This document shows positions 1-8,593 of a stretch of 64,000 bases of DNA, piece after piece. Source of the stretch: Streptomyces sp. NRRL S-340. GTDB lineage: Bacteria > Actinomycetota > Actinomycetes > Streptomycetales > Streptomycetaceae. Every line of letters starts with the position of its first letter. Position 1 is the first letter of the stretch. The DNA is taken from positions 152,719 through 216,718 of the forward strand of contig NZ_JOIY01000005.1 in NCBI RefSeq assembly GCF_000720185.1, in the 5' to 3' direction. Both the position numbers and the translations under genes were made by a program. The notes under the pieces were generated by a model. That model did no database searches, had not been told where the DNA came from, and was given only the letters and a program-made list of their open reading frames with translations.

Positions 1-1
1 C

Positions 2-853
2 AAGCGCAGCGGAGTCATCACGTCGTACGAGGCGGCGGGCCGCGGTCTGATCACCTCCGGCCCGGCGCCGAACTTCTGGCGGGCCCCCACCGACAACGAC
101 CGGGGCAACGGCCAGCACACCCGCAACCAGACCTGGCGGGACGCCGGTGCCCGCCGCACGGTGACGGGCGTCAGCGTACGGGCCCTGGGCGACCGGGCCG
201 TCGAGATCGAGGTCACCGGCACCCTGCCCACCACCGTCGAGTCGGCGTACACCACCACGTACACGGTGTTCGGCAACGCCGAGATCAAGGTGGACAACAC
301 GCTGCACCCGGGCGCGGCGAGCCTGCCCTACATCCCCGAGATCGGCACGCTGCTGCTCCTGCCCGCCCGCCTGGAGCACCTGCACTACTACGGGCGGGGA
401 CCCGAGGAGAACCACTGGGACCGCAACGACGGAACCGACGTCGGCCTGTACTCCGGGACCGTCTCCGGTCAGTGGACCCCCTACATCCGGCCGCAGGAGA
501 ACGGCAACAAGACCGACGTCCGCTGGGTCGCGCTCACCGACGGCGACGGGCACGGCCTGCTCGCCTGCGGTGAGCCGCTGCTGGAGTTCAACGCCTCGCA
601 CTTCACCCCGGAGGACCTGTCGCTGGGCGCGCGCCACGACTACCAGCTCACCCCGCGCGAGGAGGTCGTCCTGCGGCTGAACCACCGTCAGATGGGCGTG
701 GGCGGCGACAACAGCTGGGGCGCGCACACCCACGACGAGTACAAGCTCCTCGCCGACCGCGACTACCGCTACACCTACCGGCTGCGGCCGCTGACCGACG
801 TGGGCCGGGCGACCGCGGCGAGCCGCCGCCCGACCGCGCAGACGTTCGAGTAG
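2..853 (+). CDS. GH2 beta-galactosidase, C-terminal part (partial)
   Basis: The frame is open from the window edge, so the N-terminus and catalytic barrel lie upstream. The visible 283 residues match the C-terminal beta-sandwich (Bgal small chain domain) of LacZ-type family 2 glycoside hydrolases. Seen motifs are NFWRAPTDND near the start, then YYGRGPEENHWDR and the terminal GGDNSWGAHTHDEY. In this family the domain completes the active site that hydrolyses terminal beta-galactosides. There is no signal peptide information because the start is missing. The family call is confident; the substrate is inferred. Confidence 0.9.
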   Translation, partial: KRSGVITSYEAAGRGLITSGPAPNFWRAPTDNDRGNGQHTRNQTWRDAGARRTVTGVSVRALGDRAVEIEVTGTLPTTVESAYTTTYTVFGNAEIKVDNTLHPGAASLPYIPEIGTLLLLPARLEHLHYYGRGPEENHWDRNDGTDVGLYSGTVSGQWTPYIRPQENGNKTDVRWVALTDGDGHGLLACGEPLLEFNASHFTPEDLSLGARHDYQLTPREEVVLRLNHRQMGVGGDNSWGAHTHDEYKLLADRDYRYTYRLRPLTDVGRATAASRRPTAQTFE

Positions 854-910
854 TGACCGGGGTCCACCGGTGAGACCCGGTCGGCGGAGGGTGACCGGGG
901 CCCACCGGTG
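853..910. repeat. 20-bp direct repeat behind the beta-galactosidase gene
   Basis: GTGACCGGGGTCCACCGGTG at 853-872 recurs at 891-910 with one mismatch, 38 bp apart. Each copy holds an internal CCGG-rich dyad. It may be a terminator remnant; no function is evident. Confidence 0.5.
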
Positions 911-940
911 TGGACGCGCGCACCCGGGGGCGAGCGGGGG

Positions 941-2191
941 TCACTCCGCGGCCGCCGGGTGCTTCGCGTCCTCCGTGGCGGCCGGCGGCTCCTGCGCCGG
1001 CCGCGCGAGGGTGCTCCACCGGATGCGGCCGGCGGCGAGGGAGACGATCAGGGCCGAGACCGCCACCGCCGCCATGCCCGGCACCAGCCCGCACCAGCCC
1101 GCGATGAAGCCGATCAGCGCGGGACCGATCAGGAGCCCGGTGGTCCCCATGGCGGCCACCAGCGCCAGCGCGTCGGAGCCGCGGGCGGCCGCGGCCACGT
1201 AGACGCACGGTGTGACGGCGGCGGCGCCCAGGCCCACGCAGGCGAACCCGAGCAGCGTCGGCACGACCCCGCCGGCCGCCAGGGCCAGCGCCAGCCCGGC
1301 GCCCGCCACGGCGCTGCCGACCCGGACCACCCGCCCGTCGCCCCAGCGGCTGCGCCAGCGGTCGGCGAAGACACGGGCCAGCAGCATCATCACCGAGACG
1401 ACGGCGATGCCCATCGGCGCGACACTCGCCGACGCCTCGGCGACCTCCTTCATGTACAGCGCGGACCAGTCGTTCATGGCGCCCTCGGTGATGGTGCCGA
1501 ACACCATGGCGCAGCCCATCCACAGGGTGGCGCGCGCGGGCAACGTCAGCGCGCCGCGGCGGCGCCCGGCCCGCTTGTCCCCTCGCGGTGCGTCCGGTTC
1601 GCCCGCCGGGGCCGGCTCGGGCTCGTCGAGCAACCCCCGCCGCGCGAAGGCGAGGAGCAGCAGCAGGAGGACGACGGCCACGGCGAAGTGCGCCGTGACC
1701 GCGGTGGTCACCAGGTTCACCCCGGAGGCCAGGAGCGCGGCGCCGAGCAGGCCCGCGCTGAAGGTCGCGTGCAACTGGGACATCACGGTGCGCCGGAACC
1801 GCTTCTCCAGCGCGGCGCCCTGGGCGTTCATGGCCACGTTCAGCGCGCCGACGGCCACCCCGTCGCAGCAGATGATCAGCAGGGCGACCGGGTAGTCGGG
1901 TGCCTTCGACAGGGCGGCGAGGAGCACCGCGAGGCACAGGCCCGAGAGCAGCGACAGCCGCCGCGAGCCCAGCCTGCGCATCAGGTGGGAGACGAGCGGG
2001 AAGGAGACCGCGGCCCCCACCCCGCAGGCCATCAGCAGCAGCCCCAGTTCCTGCTCGGACAGGTCGAGCCGGCTCTTGAGGGAGGGAAGCCGCGAGGTCC
2101 AGGTGGCGTACTGGAAGCCGAGGAAGCAGAACAGCGCGGCGACGGCCCATTTGGCGCGGTTCGACTCGTCACGGACGCGGAGCACCGTCAT
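941..2191 (-). CDS. MFS transporter, last gene of the dre-controlled operon
   Basis: A 416-residue protein with about 12 hydrophobic segments and major facilitator features, including the N-terminal stretch FLGFQYATWTSRLPSLK typical of the YbjJ/FucP-like branch and a long basic central loop. The ATG at 2191 lies 23 bp inside the end of the acetyltransferase gene and is preceded by AGGAAGG, so it is translationally coupled as the fifth gene of the operon that begins at 6291. The likely role is export of, or self-protection against, the pathway product. Membrane location and family are clear from the sequence; the substrate is unknown. Confidence 0.85.
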   Translation of the reverse strand: MTVLRVRDESNRAKWAVAALFCFLGFQYATWTSRLPSLKSRLDLSEQELGLLLMACGVGAAVSFPLVSHLMRRLGSRRLSLLSGLCLAVLLAALSKAPDYPVALLIICCDGVAVGALNVAMNAQGAALEKRFRRTVMSQLHATFSAGLLGAALLASGVNLVTTAVTAHFAVAVVLLLLLLAFARRGLLDEPEPAPAGEPDAPRGDKRAGRRRGALTLPARATLWMGCAMVFGTITEGAMNDWSALYMKEVAEASASVAPMGIAVVSVMMLLARVFADRWRSRWGDGRVVRVGSAVAGAGLALALAAGGVVPTLLGFACVGLGAAAVTPCVYVAAAARGSDALALVAAMGTTGLLIGPALIGFIAGWCGLVPGMAAVAVSALIVSLAAGRIRWSTLARPAQEPPAATEDAKHPAAAE

Positions 2192-2720
2192 CGCCGGGCA
2201 CCTTCCTGTTCGAGGGTCTGCCCGCGGGCACCCCGGTGGACATGTACAGGGCTCCTGTGCCGTAGCCGGGCGGGACCTCGACGTCGCGGCGGGGACGGTA
2301 GCCGTGCCTGCGCCAGAACCCCTCCAGGCCCGCGACGGCGACCAGCGACATCCGCTCGTAGCCCTGGTCCGCCGCGACGGCCGTGAGGTGGCGCACGAGC
2401 CGTCCGCCCAGTCCCCGGCCGCGGGCGCGCTCGCCGACGACCAGGTCGTGCAGGTGCAGGTTGCGGGTGCGGTGAGCCGCCCGTTCCGGTGCGCTCAGGT
2501 CCGGGAAGGCGGACTCCGGGTAGGGCAGGGCGAGGACGTAGCCCGCGATCCGGTCGCCCGCATCGAGGACGAAACACGTCCCAGGGGAGACGCGTCCCCG
2601 GGACTCCAGCGCGGCCTGCCCTTCGGTGAGGCCGCTCCCGGCGTACGCGGCGGCCTCCAGGGCGGCGATGCCGGGCCAGTCGGCGTCGGTGACGGCGCGT
2701 ATGCGCGGCGGCCTTCTCAC
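2169..2720 (-). CDS. GNAT family N-acetyltransferase
   Basis: A 183-residue GNAT domain protein. The acetyl-CoA binding motif A is visible as VVGERARGRGLGGRLVRHL, followed by the motif B region EGFWRRHGYRPRRD. The GTG at 2720 overlaps the stop of the decarboxylase gene in a GTGA junction, which fixes the start and shows coupling. In this context it probably acetylates an amine made by the upstream PLP decarboxylase, either as a biosynthetic step or for self-resistance. The family is confident; the substrate is inferred only from the neighbours. Confidence 0.85.
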   Translation of the reverse strand: MRRPPRIRAVTDADWPGIAALEAAAYAGSGLTEGQAALESRGRVSPGTCFVLDAGDRIAGYVLALPYPESAFPDLSAPERAAHRTRNLHLHDLVVGERARGRGLGGRLVRHLTAVAADQGYERMSLVAVAGLEGFWRRHGYRPRRDVEVPPGYGTGALYMSTGVPAGRPSNRKVPGDDGAPRP

Positions 2721-3935
2721 GCCGGCACGCCCCGTCCGGCGGACTCCTCCGGTGCGTCCGGCCCCTCGCCCGTCCAGGTGTGGGGCAGCGGACGGAACCC
2801 GTTGAAGCCCTGGGTCGTGTAGCTGGCGGCGTAGGCGCCGGCCGACAGGATCCACACCGGATCGCCCGACGCCAGGTCTTCGGGCACCGGAGTGCGATGG
2901 CCGTCGGCGCCGTAGGCGTCGTCGCTGTCGCAGGTCGGGCCCGCGACGACGGCCGGCACCCGGGCGGCGCCGGTGTGCCCCGGGAAGACCAGCCGGTGGC
3001 AGAGCTGGTCCATCTCGTAGAGCCCGTTGAACTTGCCGCAGCTGAGGTACAGCCAGCGCGCGAGGTGGCCCGCCGGGCTGCCTGCGTGTGGTGAGCCGGT
3101 ACACGTGGGCGCGGACGGCGCCGTGGTCGGCCACCAGGTGGCGGCCGGGCTCCATGACGAACGCGAGGGGCCGGGAGCTGACCTGCCGCAGCCGGTCCAT
3201 GCCGTCCCGGACGACGGCGAACACCTTGTCCAGCGGGGGTTCGAGCGGGCGGCCGTGCCGGTCCAGGTAGCCGAGCGCCGGCAGGCCGCCGCCCAGGTTG
3301 ACGTGGTCCGGGGCGATGCCCCGCCGGGCGAGCGCCACGATGACGTCGGCGAGCAGGTCGCAGGCGTCCCGCCAGGCCTCGGCCGTCATCTGCTGCGAGC
3401 CGACGTGCACGGACAGGCCCGCGGGCACCAGACCGGCCGCGCGTGCCGTCTCCAGCACCCGGACGGCGTCCTCGCCCGAGCAGCCGAACTTCCGGCTCAG
3501 TCCCCACAACGCGCCCTCCCCGCTGGTGGCGAGGCGGCAGAAGACGCGGGCGCCGGGCGCGTGCGCGGCCACGGCCGCCACGTCCTGCGTGCTGTCGGTG
3601 GCGAAGGTGCGCACACCCAGGCGGTGGGCCTCGGCGATGCCCGCGTCGGACTTGACGGTGTTGCCGTAGTGGACCCGCTCGGCGGGCGCGCCCGCGGCCA
3701 GGGCCTGCGTGATCTCGGCGGGGCTCGCCGCGTCGAAACCGGCGCCCTCGGCCGCCAGGCACCGCAGCACCTCGTCGACCGGGCACGCCTTCATGGCGAA
3801 CCGGACGCGGACGCCGGGCAGTTCCTCCAGCAGGCGCCGGTACTGGTCCCTGATGCCGGCGAGGTCGTAGACCAGGCGGTCCGAGTCGGCGGCGGCCAGG
3901 GCGCGGGACAGCCGCGCCGGTACGTCCGTGCTCAC
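2717..3935 (-). CDS. PLP-dependent (fold III) amino acid decarboxylase, apparent frameshift
   Basis: A member of the alanine racemase-fold decarboxylases (ornithine/lysine/diaminopimelate group). The N-terminal part carries RVRFAMKACP with the PLP lysine, then HVGSQQ and NLGGGLPALGY. The C-terminal part carries WLYLSCGKFNGLYEMDQL, GPTCDSDD (the catalytic Cys-Asp motif) and AGAYAASYTTQGFNGF. The two parts lie in different frames, and the switch falls at about 3065-3095. The span of 1,219 bp equals 406 codons plus one base, close to the normal family length. The GTG start at 3935 overlaps the previous stop. It would decarboxylate a basic amino acid if intact. The change may be a real mutation or a one-base sequence error; all catalytic motifs survive on either side. 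Confidence 0.75.
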
Positions 3936-5263
3936 CCGCTCGTGCTCCCGGTCCCCTCGCTCCGGGCCGCGCGCACCAGCGCCGCCCAGGAGTCGGTCAG
4001 CAGGGCGAACTCCTCGATGTCGTGCTCGGCCTCGTCGAGCAGCCGCTCGCGGTGCGCCACCAGTGACCGGGCGAACGCCTCGTACCTGCCGCCGAGTTTG
4101 CGGTAGGCGGTGTCGATCCGGTCCAGGCGCCACCGGTTCTCGGCCCGGTCCAGGCGGGTGCTCTCGCGCAGGAAACCGGCGACGACGTCCGCCCGTACGT
4201 GCTGGTCGGCGTCGAGCAGGGCCGGGCCCGCCGCCGCCATCCGGTCGTAGACGAAGTGGAAGTAGAGCATCGACAGCAGGAACTTCACGAACCGGGTCTG
4301 GTACTGCCGGAAACCGGCGTCGGTGCGCCGGTGCGGCGTGTAGAAGTTCTCGATGTGCCGGTTGTGCAGGACACCGGGCAGCGTGGCGTCGTGCACCAGG
4401 TGGATCAGGAAGTAGTCGCTGCCGATGGTGTCGGTGGCCGGGGGCAGCGGCACCCGCTCGTACACCTCGCGGCTGAAGCTGATGTTGCACATGTCCACCC
4501 GCATGGGGTCGACCAGGGTCAGCGTCGAACGGTCCGCGGTGAAGGGGGTGGTGCCGGCGCCCCGGAAGGACTCCTCGACCAGTTCCCGCTTGCTCTCCTC
4601 GGACCAGTGGGCGGGCGCCCACAGGCTCACGACCTCGTGATACACGGCCTCGTCCAGCTCGGCCACCTCGCCGATGTCCACGGACAGTTCGCCGATGAAG
4701 GAGGCACCGGCCATCGCCACCGGACGCCCGGCGTGGGCCGTGTCCAGGACGGTCTCGGACACCTCGTGCGCCACCTGTGCGGCGGGGCGGCCGAGCGCGG
4801 CCACCTCGTGGTGGACGGGGTGGACGGGAACACCGTCGAGTGTCTGGTAGGCGCTGTCGGAGTCCCGGCGGTGCACCGACCGGCAGCCCAGGGCGGCGGC
4901 GATCAGGAAGGCGCGGTCGGTGCAGGCCCCGTAGGAGACGGCGGGCGGGAGCAGGAGGGACAGCAGCCGCTCGGGCTCGGCGGACCCGGCCCGCCGGATC
5001 ACCCGCTCCAGGAAGGCCCGCTGCTCCTCCTCGTCGAGATGGTGGGTGAGGACGCCCGGAACGACGGGCAGCGCGGCCATGACACGGGCGTGCTCGGCGC
5101 GGGTCGGCTCGTCGCTGGAGTCGAGGACGAGCAGGTGGACCTCGACGCCGAAGCGGCGGGCCGCGTAGGCGGCCTCCCCGGCGACGGCCGTCAGGGTCGC
5201 GGAGCACGCCCGGTCGGTGGGCAGTGCCAGGCAGATCCGCTCGGGTGCGGCGGCCCCGCTCAC
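3932..5263 (-). CDS. DUF6271-type protein, possible GT-A fold glycosyltransferase
   Basis: A 443-residue cytosolic protein that I recognise only as a Streptomyces DUF6271-type family. It opens with a Rossmann-like strand-helix-strand (ERICLALPTDR, then VEVHLLVLDSSDEP) and near residues 135-150 has CRSVHRRDSDSAYQT, where the D-S-D resembles the metal-binding DxD of GT-A nucleotide-sugar transferases. Later blocks include MCNISFSREVYERVP and NRHIENFYTPHRR. The GTG start at 5263 overlaps the stop of the dioxygenase gene, and its own stop overlaps the decarboxylase start. A glycosyl or related transfer role is my inference; the family function is not established. Confidence 0.6.
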   Translation of the reverse strand: MSGAAAPERICLALPTDRACSATLTAVAGEAAYAARRFGVEVHLLVLDSSDEPTRAEHARVMAALPVVPGVLTHHLDEEEQRAFLERVIRRAGSAEPERLLSLLLPPAVSYGACTDRAFLIAAALGCRSVHRRDSDSAYQTLDGVPVHPVHHEVAALGRPAAQVAHEVSETVLDTAHAGRPVAMAGASFIGELSVDIGEVAELDEAVYHEVVSLWAPAHWSEESKRELVEESFRGAGTTPFTADRSTLTLVDPMRVDMCNISFSREVYERVPLPPATDTIGSDYFLIHLVHDATLPGVLHNRHIENFYTPHRRTDAGFRQYQTRFVKFLLSMLYFHFVYDRMAAAGPALLDADQHVRADVVAGFLRESTRLDRAENRWRLDRIDTAYRKLGGRYEAFARSLVAHRERLLDEAEHDIEEFALLTDSWAALVRAARSEGTGSTSG

Positions 5264-6291
5264 GCGGCGCCCCCGTGACCGGTCCAGGAGTCGAGCCCGA
5301 GCAGCTTCCTGCCCAAGCCGTTGAGGGCGGCGGGCCCGTACCGGTCGGCCTCGGGACGCACGGCGTCCCCCAGCAGCGTCGGGTTCCAGTCGGGTGTGCT
5401 CAGCGTGCGCCACGACTCCACGCGCGAGCGCCGCAGTTCCTCGTGCTCCTCCAGCGCGGGCATCATGGACAGGTACTGGGCGGCACGCACACCCCGCTCC
5501 GAGACGTTGGGCGCCACGCCGTGGGCCAGCAGCCCGTTGAAGATGAGCAGGTCGCCGGCGCGCAGGTCGGGCCGCACCACGGGGAACTCGGTCCGGTCGA
5601 CCGCCGGACGGATCGGGTCGCGGTCGCGCGGCTGGCCGATGCGCCACTCCTCGAACCGCTTGAACAGCTCGGGCGCGCACTGGAAGCCGCCGAGCGCGGG
5701 GTCGGTGTCGTTGAGTGCGAGGATGCCCTGCACCCGCTGCGGCAGCACGGCCAGAGTGGTGTCGACGTCCCAGTGCAGTTCGATGTCGAAGCCCTCGTCG
5801 GTGGGCGCGATCAGGGAACGCGAACGGTTGCCCCGGTTGGGCGGGTTGAGGTTGAGCCGGTCGAGGGTGACCCACAGCTCCTCGCAGTCCCAGACGTCGA
5901 CGAAGGCGTCGTAGACCCGCTGCGTCTGCCGGTTGTCCCACAGGAGCTGGTGGTGGTACGCCTCGACGAAGCCGTAGACGTGCAGGTCGCGGTCGAGGTC
6001 CGAGCGGAACGCGCGCTCCTCGTACCAGGTCTCGGGGCGGTCCGGGTCCAGGCCCTGGAACTCCCAGGCGAACTCCAGCAGGCTCCTGGCCGCGTCCGGC
6101 GCGACGGCGCCCCGGACGACGACGTAACCGTAGGTCTGCCAGAAGGCGAAGTCCTCCTCGGACAGCACGCGCAGCGGACGGGACTTCTCGATGTCGCGCA
6201 GCGGTGTCTGCGCGAGGTAGGTCTCGCCGTCCGCGCTGAAGTAGGGGCGGGCCGAGGGAGCGCGATGCAGATGGGGGGTGGATGCCGGCAT
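5260..6291 (-). CDS. Phytanoyl-CoA dioxygenase (PhyH) family hydroxylase
   Basis: A 343-residue Fe(II)/2-oxoglutarate-dependent oxygenase of the PhyH family. The iron triad is visible as H173-x-D175 in LHWDVD and H257 in LLAHGVAPN, followed by an arginine-containing segment (SERGVRAAQYL) expected to bind 2-oxoglutarate. Bacterial PhyH proteins often hydroxylate free or carrier-bound amino acids and secondary metabolites. It is the first gene of a five-gene coupled operon; the ATG is preceded by GGAG at 7 nt. The operon promoter upstream is overlapped by a DasR-type site. The substrate is unknown; a hydroxylated amino acid destined for the decarboxylase is plausible. Confidence 0.88.
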   Translation of the reverse strand: MPASTPHLHRAPSARPYFSADGETYLAQTPLRDIEKSRPLRVLSEEDFAFWQTYGYVVVRGAVAPDAARSLLEFAWEFQGLDPDRPETWYEERAFRSDLDRDLHVYGFVEAYHHQLLWDNRQTQRVYDAFVDVWDCEELWVTLDRLNLNPPNRGNRSRSLIAPTDEGFDIELHWDVDTTLAVLPQRVQGILALNDTDPALGGFQCAPELFKRFEEWRIGQPRDRDPIRPAVDRTEFPVVRPDLRAGDLLIFNGLLAHGVAPNVSERGVRAAQYLSMMPALEEHEELRRSRVESWRTLSTPDWNPTLLGDAVRPEADRYGPAALNGLGRKLLGLDSWTGHGGAA

Positions 6292-6374
6292 GGAATCACT
6301 CCAGGGCGTGTGGTTCTTCAGTGGCCGAGCGGCCGGAACCCGGCTCTGCGCGATGATCGAGCCGAGGCACTCTC

Positions 6375-6403
6375 AAGTTGGACTAGACCACTTGCGGTGT
6401 CAA
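6375..6403 (-). promoter_or_regulatory. Operon promoter with a near-consensus dre (DasR) operator
   Basis: On the minus strand TTGACA (6403-6398) is followed after 17 bp by CAACTT (6380-6375). The spacer holds TGGACTAGACCA (6379-6390 on the plus strand), 11 of 12 matches to the DasR core TGGTCTAGACCA, and the right arm continues with the consensus CT. A repressor bound here would block the promoter. The rest of 6404-6507 holds nothing I recognise. Confidence 0.75.
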
Positions 6404-6507
6404 CGCGGGTCCGCCGAAGCTGCCCCCAAGTGCCTCTCAAATGCCGGTTACCGGGCGTGCACCGGTGGTGCGGGGCGTGCACCGGCGGCGCGGTCGGGCA
6501 CGGCGAA

Positions 6508-6533
6508 GGGCGGCGCGGGTGTCCGCGCCGCCC
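6508..6533 (-). terminator. GC-rich hairpin behind the GH3 gene
   Basis: A perfect 11-bp stem (GGGCGGCGCGG with its complement) closes a GTGT loop about 100 bp past the GH3 stop. There is no T-tract, as is common for Streptomyces terminators. Confidence 0.5.
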
Positions 6534-6633
6534 TCGGTGCCGGTGGGGTGCCTCTTCCGGGGCCCGTGGGGCCCTTGGCGTGCCGGTGTCCGTCTGTGCC
6601 GGCCCGCGCCCTTCCGTGCCGCGCGGGCGCGTG

Positions 6634-8130
6634 TCAGCCCGCGACGATGCGCTCGGCGGCGGCCACCCCGCACACGCGGGCGGCCCCGTGCGTGGCGATG
6701 TGCACGGCGCCGCGGGCGGGGGACTGGGGTACGCCCATCTCGACCACGACCGTGTCCGGCCGGGCGGCGAGCAGCGCGTCCAGGCCCGACCGCATCCACG
6801 CGTGGCGGTGCTCGTCGCGCACCACCGCGACGATCCTGCGCCCGCCCGCGGCCGCCAGGGCCGCCTGGCCGGCGTCCGGGCCGGTGAAGGTGCCCGTCGT
6901 GGTGCCCGGCAGCAGCTGCTCCAGCTCCGCACCGACGCCCCACGGCGTCTCGTGGCCGACGGCGATGTTCGGGGCCGGGTTGAACGTGGCGACGTAGACC
7001 GGCCGGTCGACGGCCTGTGCCGCGCCGGCGCGGGTGACGGCCAGCGCGCGGCGGGCCGCGACGAGCCCCACCTCCGGGTCCGCCTCGACGGCGGCGCCGC
7101 TGCGCGCCCGCGCCGCCCACCGTGCCAGCTCCCGCACCCGGGCGGCGGCGTCCGCCAGCCGCTCCTCGGGCAGTTCACCGGAGCGGACGGCGGCCACCAG
7201 GGCGTCGCGCATCTTCAGCACCGTGCCCTCGTCGCACAGCCCGCCGCCGACGCAGATCGCGTCGGCGCCCGCCTCGATGGCCAGCACGACCCCGTGCTCC
7301 AGGCCGTAGGTCCGCGAGATCGCCTGCATCTCGATGCCGTCGGTCACGATCAGGCCGTCGTAGCCCAGTTCACCGCGCAGCAGCTCGGTGAGGATGCGGC
7401 GCGAGAGGGTGCCCGGACGCCGCGGGTCCAGGGCGGGCACCAGGATGTGCGCGCTCATCACGGCCCGCGTGCCGGCCTCGATGGCCGCCCGGAACGGGAC
7501 CAGCTCGCGCTTGCGGAGCGTTTCCTCGTCGACGTCGATGCGCGGGACGGCGTGGTGCGAGTCGACGTTGGTGTCACCGTGGCCGGGGAAGTGCTTGGTG
7601 CAGGCGGCGACACCGGCGGCCTGCATGCCCTGGACGTAGGCGGCCGTGTGCCGGGCCACGAGGTCGGTGTCCGCGCCGAAGGCCCGTACGCCGATCACCG
7701 GGTTGCCCGGGTCGGCGTTGACGTCGGCGGACGGTGCCCAGTTCAGGTTGACGCCGCACCCGGCGAGGCGGCGGCCCAGCTCGCGGGCGACGCGCCGGGT
7801 GAGGCCGGGGTCGTCGATCGCGCCGAGCGCGTGGGCGCCGGGGAAGGCGGAGCCCGTCCGCACGTCGAGGCGGGTCACGTCCCCGCTCTCCTCGTCGATC
7901 GCCACCAGCAGGTCGTCGCGCTCCGCGCGCAACCGGGCCGTCAGCCCGGCGACCTGCTCCGGTGAGGCGACGTTGCGGCCGAACAGGGCGACGGCGGCCA
8001 GCCCCTCGCCGATGCGGCGGTGCACCCAGTCGGGCGCGGTGGTGCCGGCGAACCCCGGCTGCAGCACCGCGAGGGCGTCGCGGGCGAGGGACTCGTTGCC
8101 GGTGGCACTCATGGTCATCGGGGGCGTCAT
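6634..8130 (-). CDS. GH3 beta-N-acetylhexosaminidase, cytosolic
   Basis: A 498-residue family 3 glycoside hydrolase. KHFPGHGDTNVDSH is the diagnostic NagZ-type loop whose His-Asp pair acts as acid/base, and IVTDGIEM carries the aspartate nucleophile; an AIDEESGDVTRL strand precedes them. No signal peptide is present, so it should act on imported GlcNAc-containing oligosaccharides such as chitobiose, or on cell-wall turnover products. It stands opposite a DasR paralogue with three dre-like sites between them, which recalls the das chitobiose system. The start is uncertain: the ATG at 8130 touches AAAGG directly, while ATG 8118 has a better spacing. The enzyme class is confident; the physiological substrate is inferred. 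Confidence 0.88.
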   Translation of the reverse strand: MTPPMTMSATGNESLARDALAVLQPGFAGTTAPDWVHRRIGEGLAAVALFGRNVASPEQVAGLTARLRAERDDLLVAIDEESGDVTRLDVRTGSAFPGAHALGAIDDPGLTRRVARELGRRLAGCGVNLNWAPSADVNADPGNPVIGVRAFGADTDLVARHTAAYVQGMQAAGVAACTKHFPGHGDTNVDSHHAVPRIDVDEETLRKRELVPFRAAIEAGTRAVMSAHILVPALDPRRPGTLSRRILTELLRGELGYDGLIVTDGIEMQAISRTYGLEHGVVLAIEAGADAICVGGGLCDEGTVLKMRDALVAAVRSGELPEERLADAAARVRELARWAARARSGAAVEADPEVGLVAARRALAVTRAGAAQAVDRPVYVATFNPAPNIAVGHETPWGVGAELEQLLPGTTTGTFTGPDAGQAALAAAGGRRIVAVVRDEHRHAWMRSGLDALLAARPDTVVVEMGVPQSPARGAVHIATHGAARVCGVAAAERIVAG

Positions 8131-8231
8131 CCTTTCGCGGCGCCGTCGCTCGGACCGCGCTCACAGCCTTGCCTTGCGGGTGAGGTGAAGGGCCGGGAAC
8201 GGCACCCCGGGCGCAGGGCCGCCCGGTCGCC

Positions 8232-8266
8232 GGGCACCGTCCCCGGTGGTCACCGGGACGGTGCCC
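8232..8266. other. Strong 16-bp hairpin in the GH3-GntR intergenic region
   Basis: GGGCACCGTCCC (8232-8243) pairs perfectly with 8255-8266, and an inner GGTG/CACC stem follows a single C bulge. It lies between two divergent genes, about 100 bp upstream of GH3. It could be a leader attenuator for GH3 or a protein site. Confidence 0.45.
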
Positions 8267-8387
8267 GCACCGCCTCGTCCTGGACGTGCGGCACGGCCCC
8301 CTCCTTCAGGTGATGCGCCGGCGTACGCCCCTCGGGTCCGGCCCGCGCAGCCCACCCTCGCGCTGCGACCGGGGATCCGGCACCGAT

Positions 8388-8399
8388 TGGTGTAGACCT
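8388..8399. promoter_or_regulatory. dre-like site 1
   Basis: TGGTGTAGACCT matches the DasR core TGGTCTAGACCA at 10 of 12 positions. It lies upstream of both GH3 and the DasR paralogue. Confidence 0.6.
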
Positions 8400-8412
8400 T
8401 CACCGGGGAGCT

Positions 8413-8424
8413 TGGCCTAGACTT
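8413..8424. promoter_or_regulatory. dre-like site 2
   Basis: TGGCCTAGACTT matches the DasR core at 9 of 12 positions and lies 25 bp from site 1, so the two form a tandem array. Confidence 0.5.
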
Positions 8425-8526
8425 TTGCCCGGCGTCAAGGTGGCCCGGCGGACCCGGCCGGCCCGCCGCGCGGCGGTGCGGGCCGGCGCGGCCCCGGCCC
8501 CGTCGCCGGCGCACGCCTCTCTCATC

Positions 8527-8560
8527 TGGACTGGACCAATGGCGAGTTGAGGGCTATAAC
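8527..8560 (+). promoter_or_regulatory. GntR promoter overlapped by dre-like site 3
   Basis: TGGACC (8532-8537), a 17-bp spacer and TATAAC (8555-8560) form a promoter for the GntR gene. TGGACTGGACCA (8527-8538) matches the dre core at 10 of 12 positions and covers the -35, consistent with autoregulation. Confidence 0.6.
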
Positions 8561-8593
8561 GGGAGGCCGGTGAGACGGCCGGGAAGGCGGGCC

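Noticed and set aside
648..2150. Long minus-strand frame opposite the beta-galactosidase end and over the MFS gene
   Set aside because: Arg/Gly-rich shadow of the MFS gene in another frame; no motifs or ribosome site.
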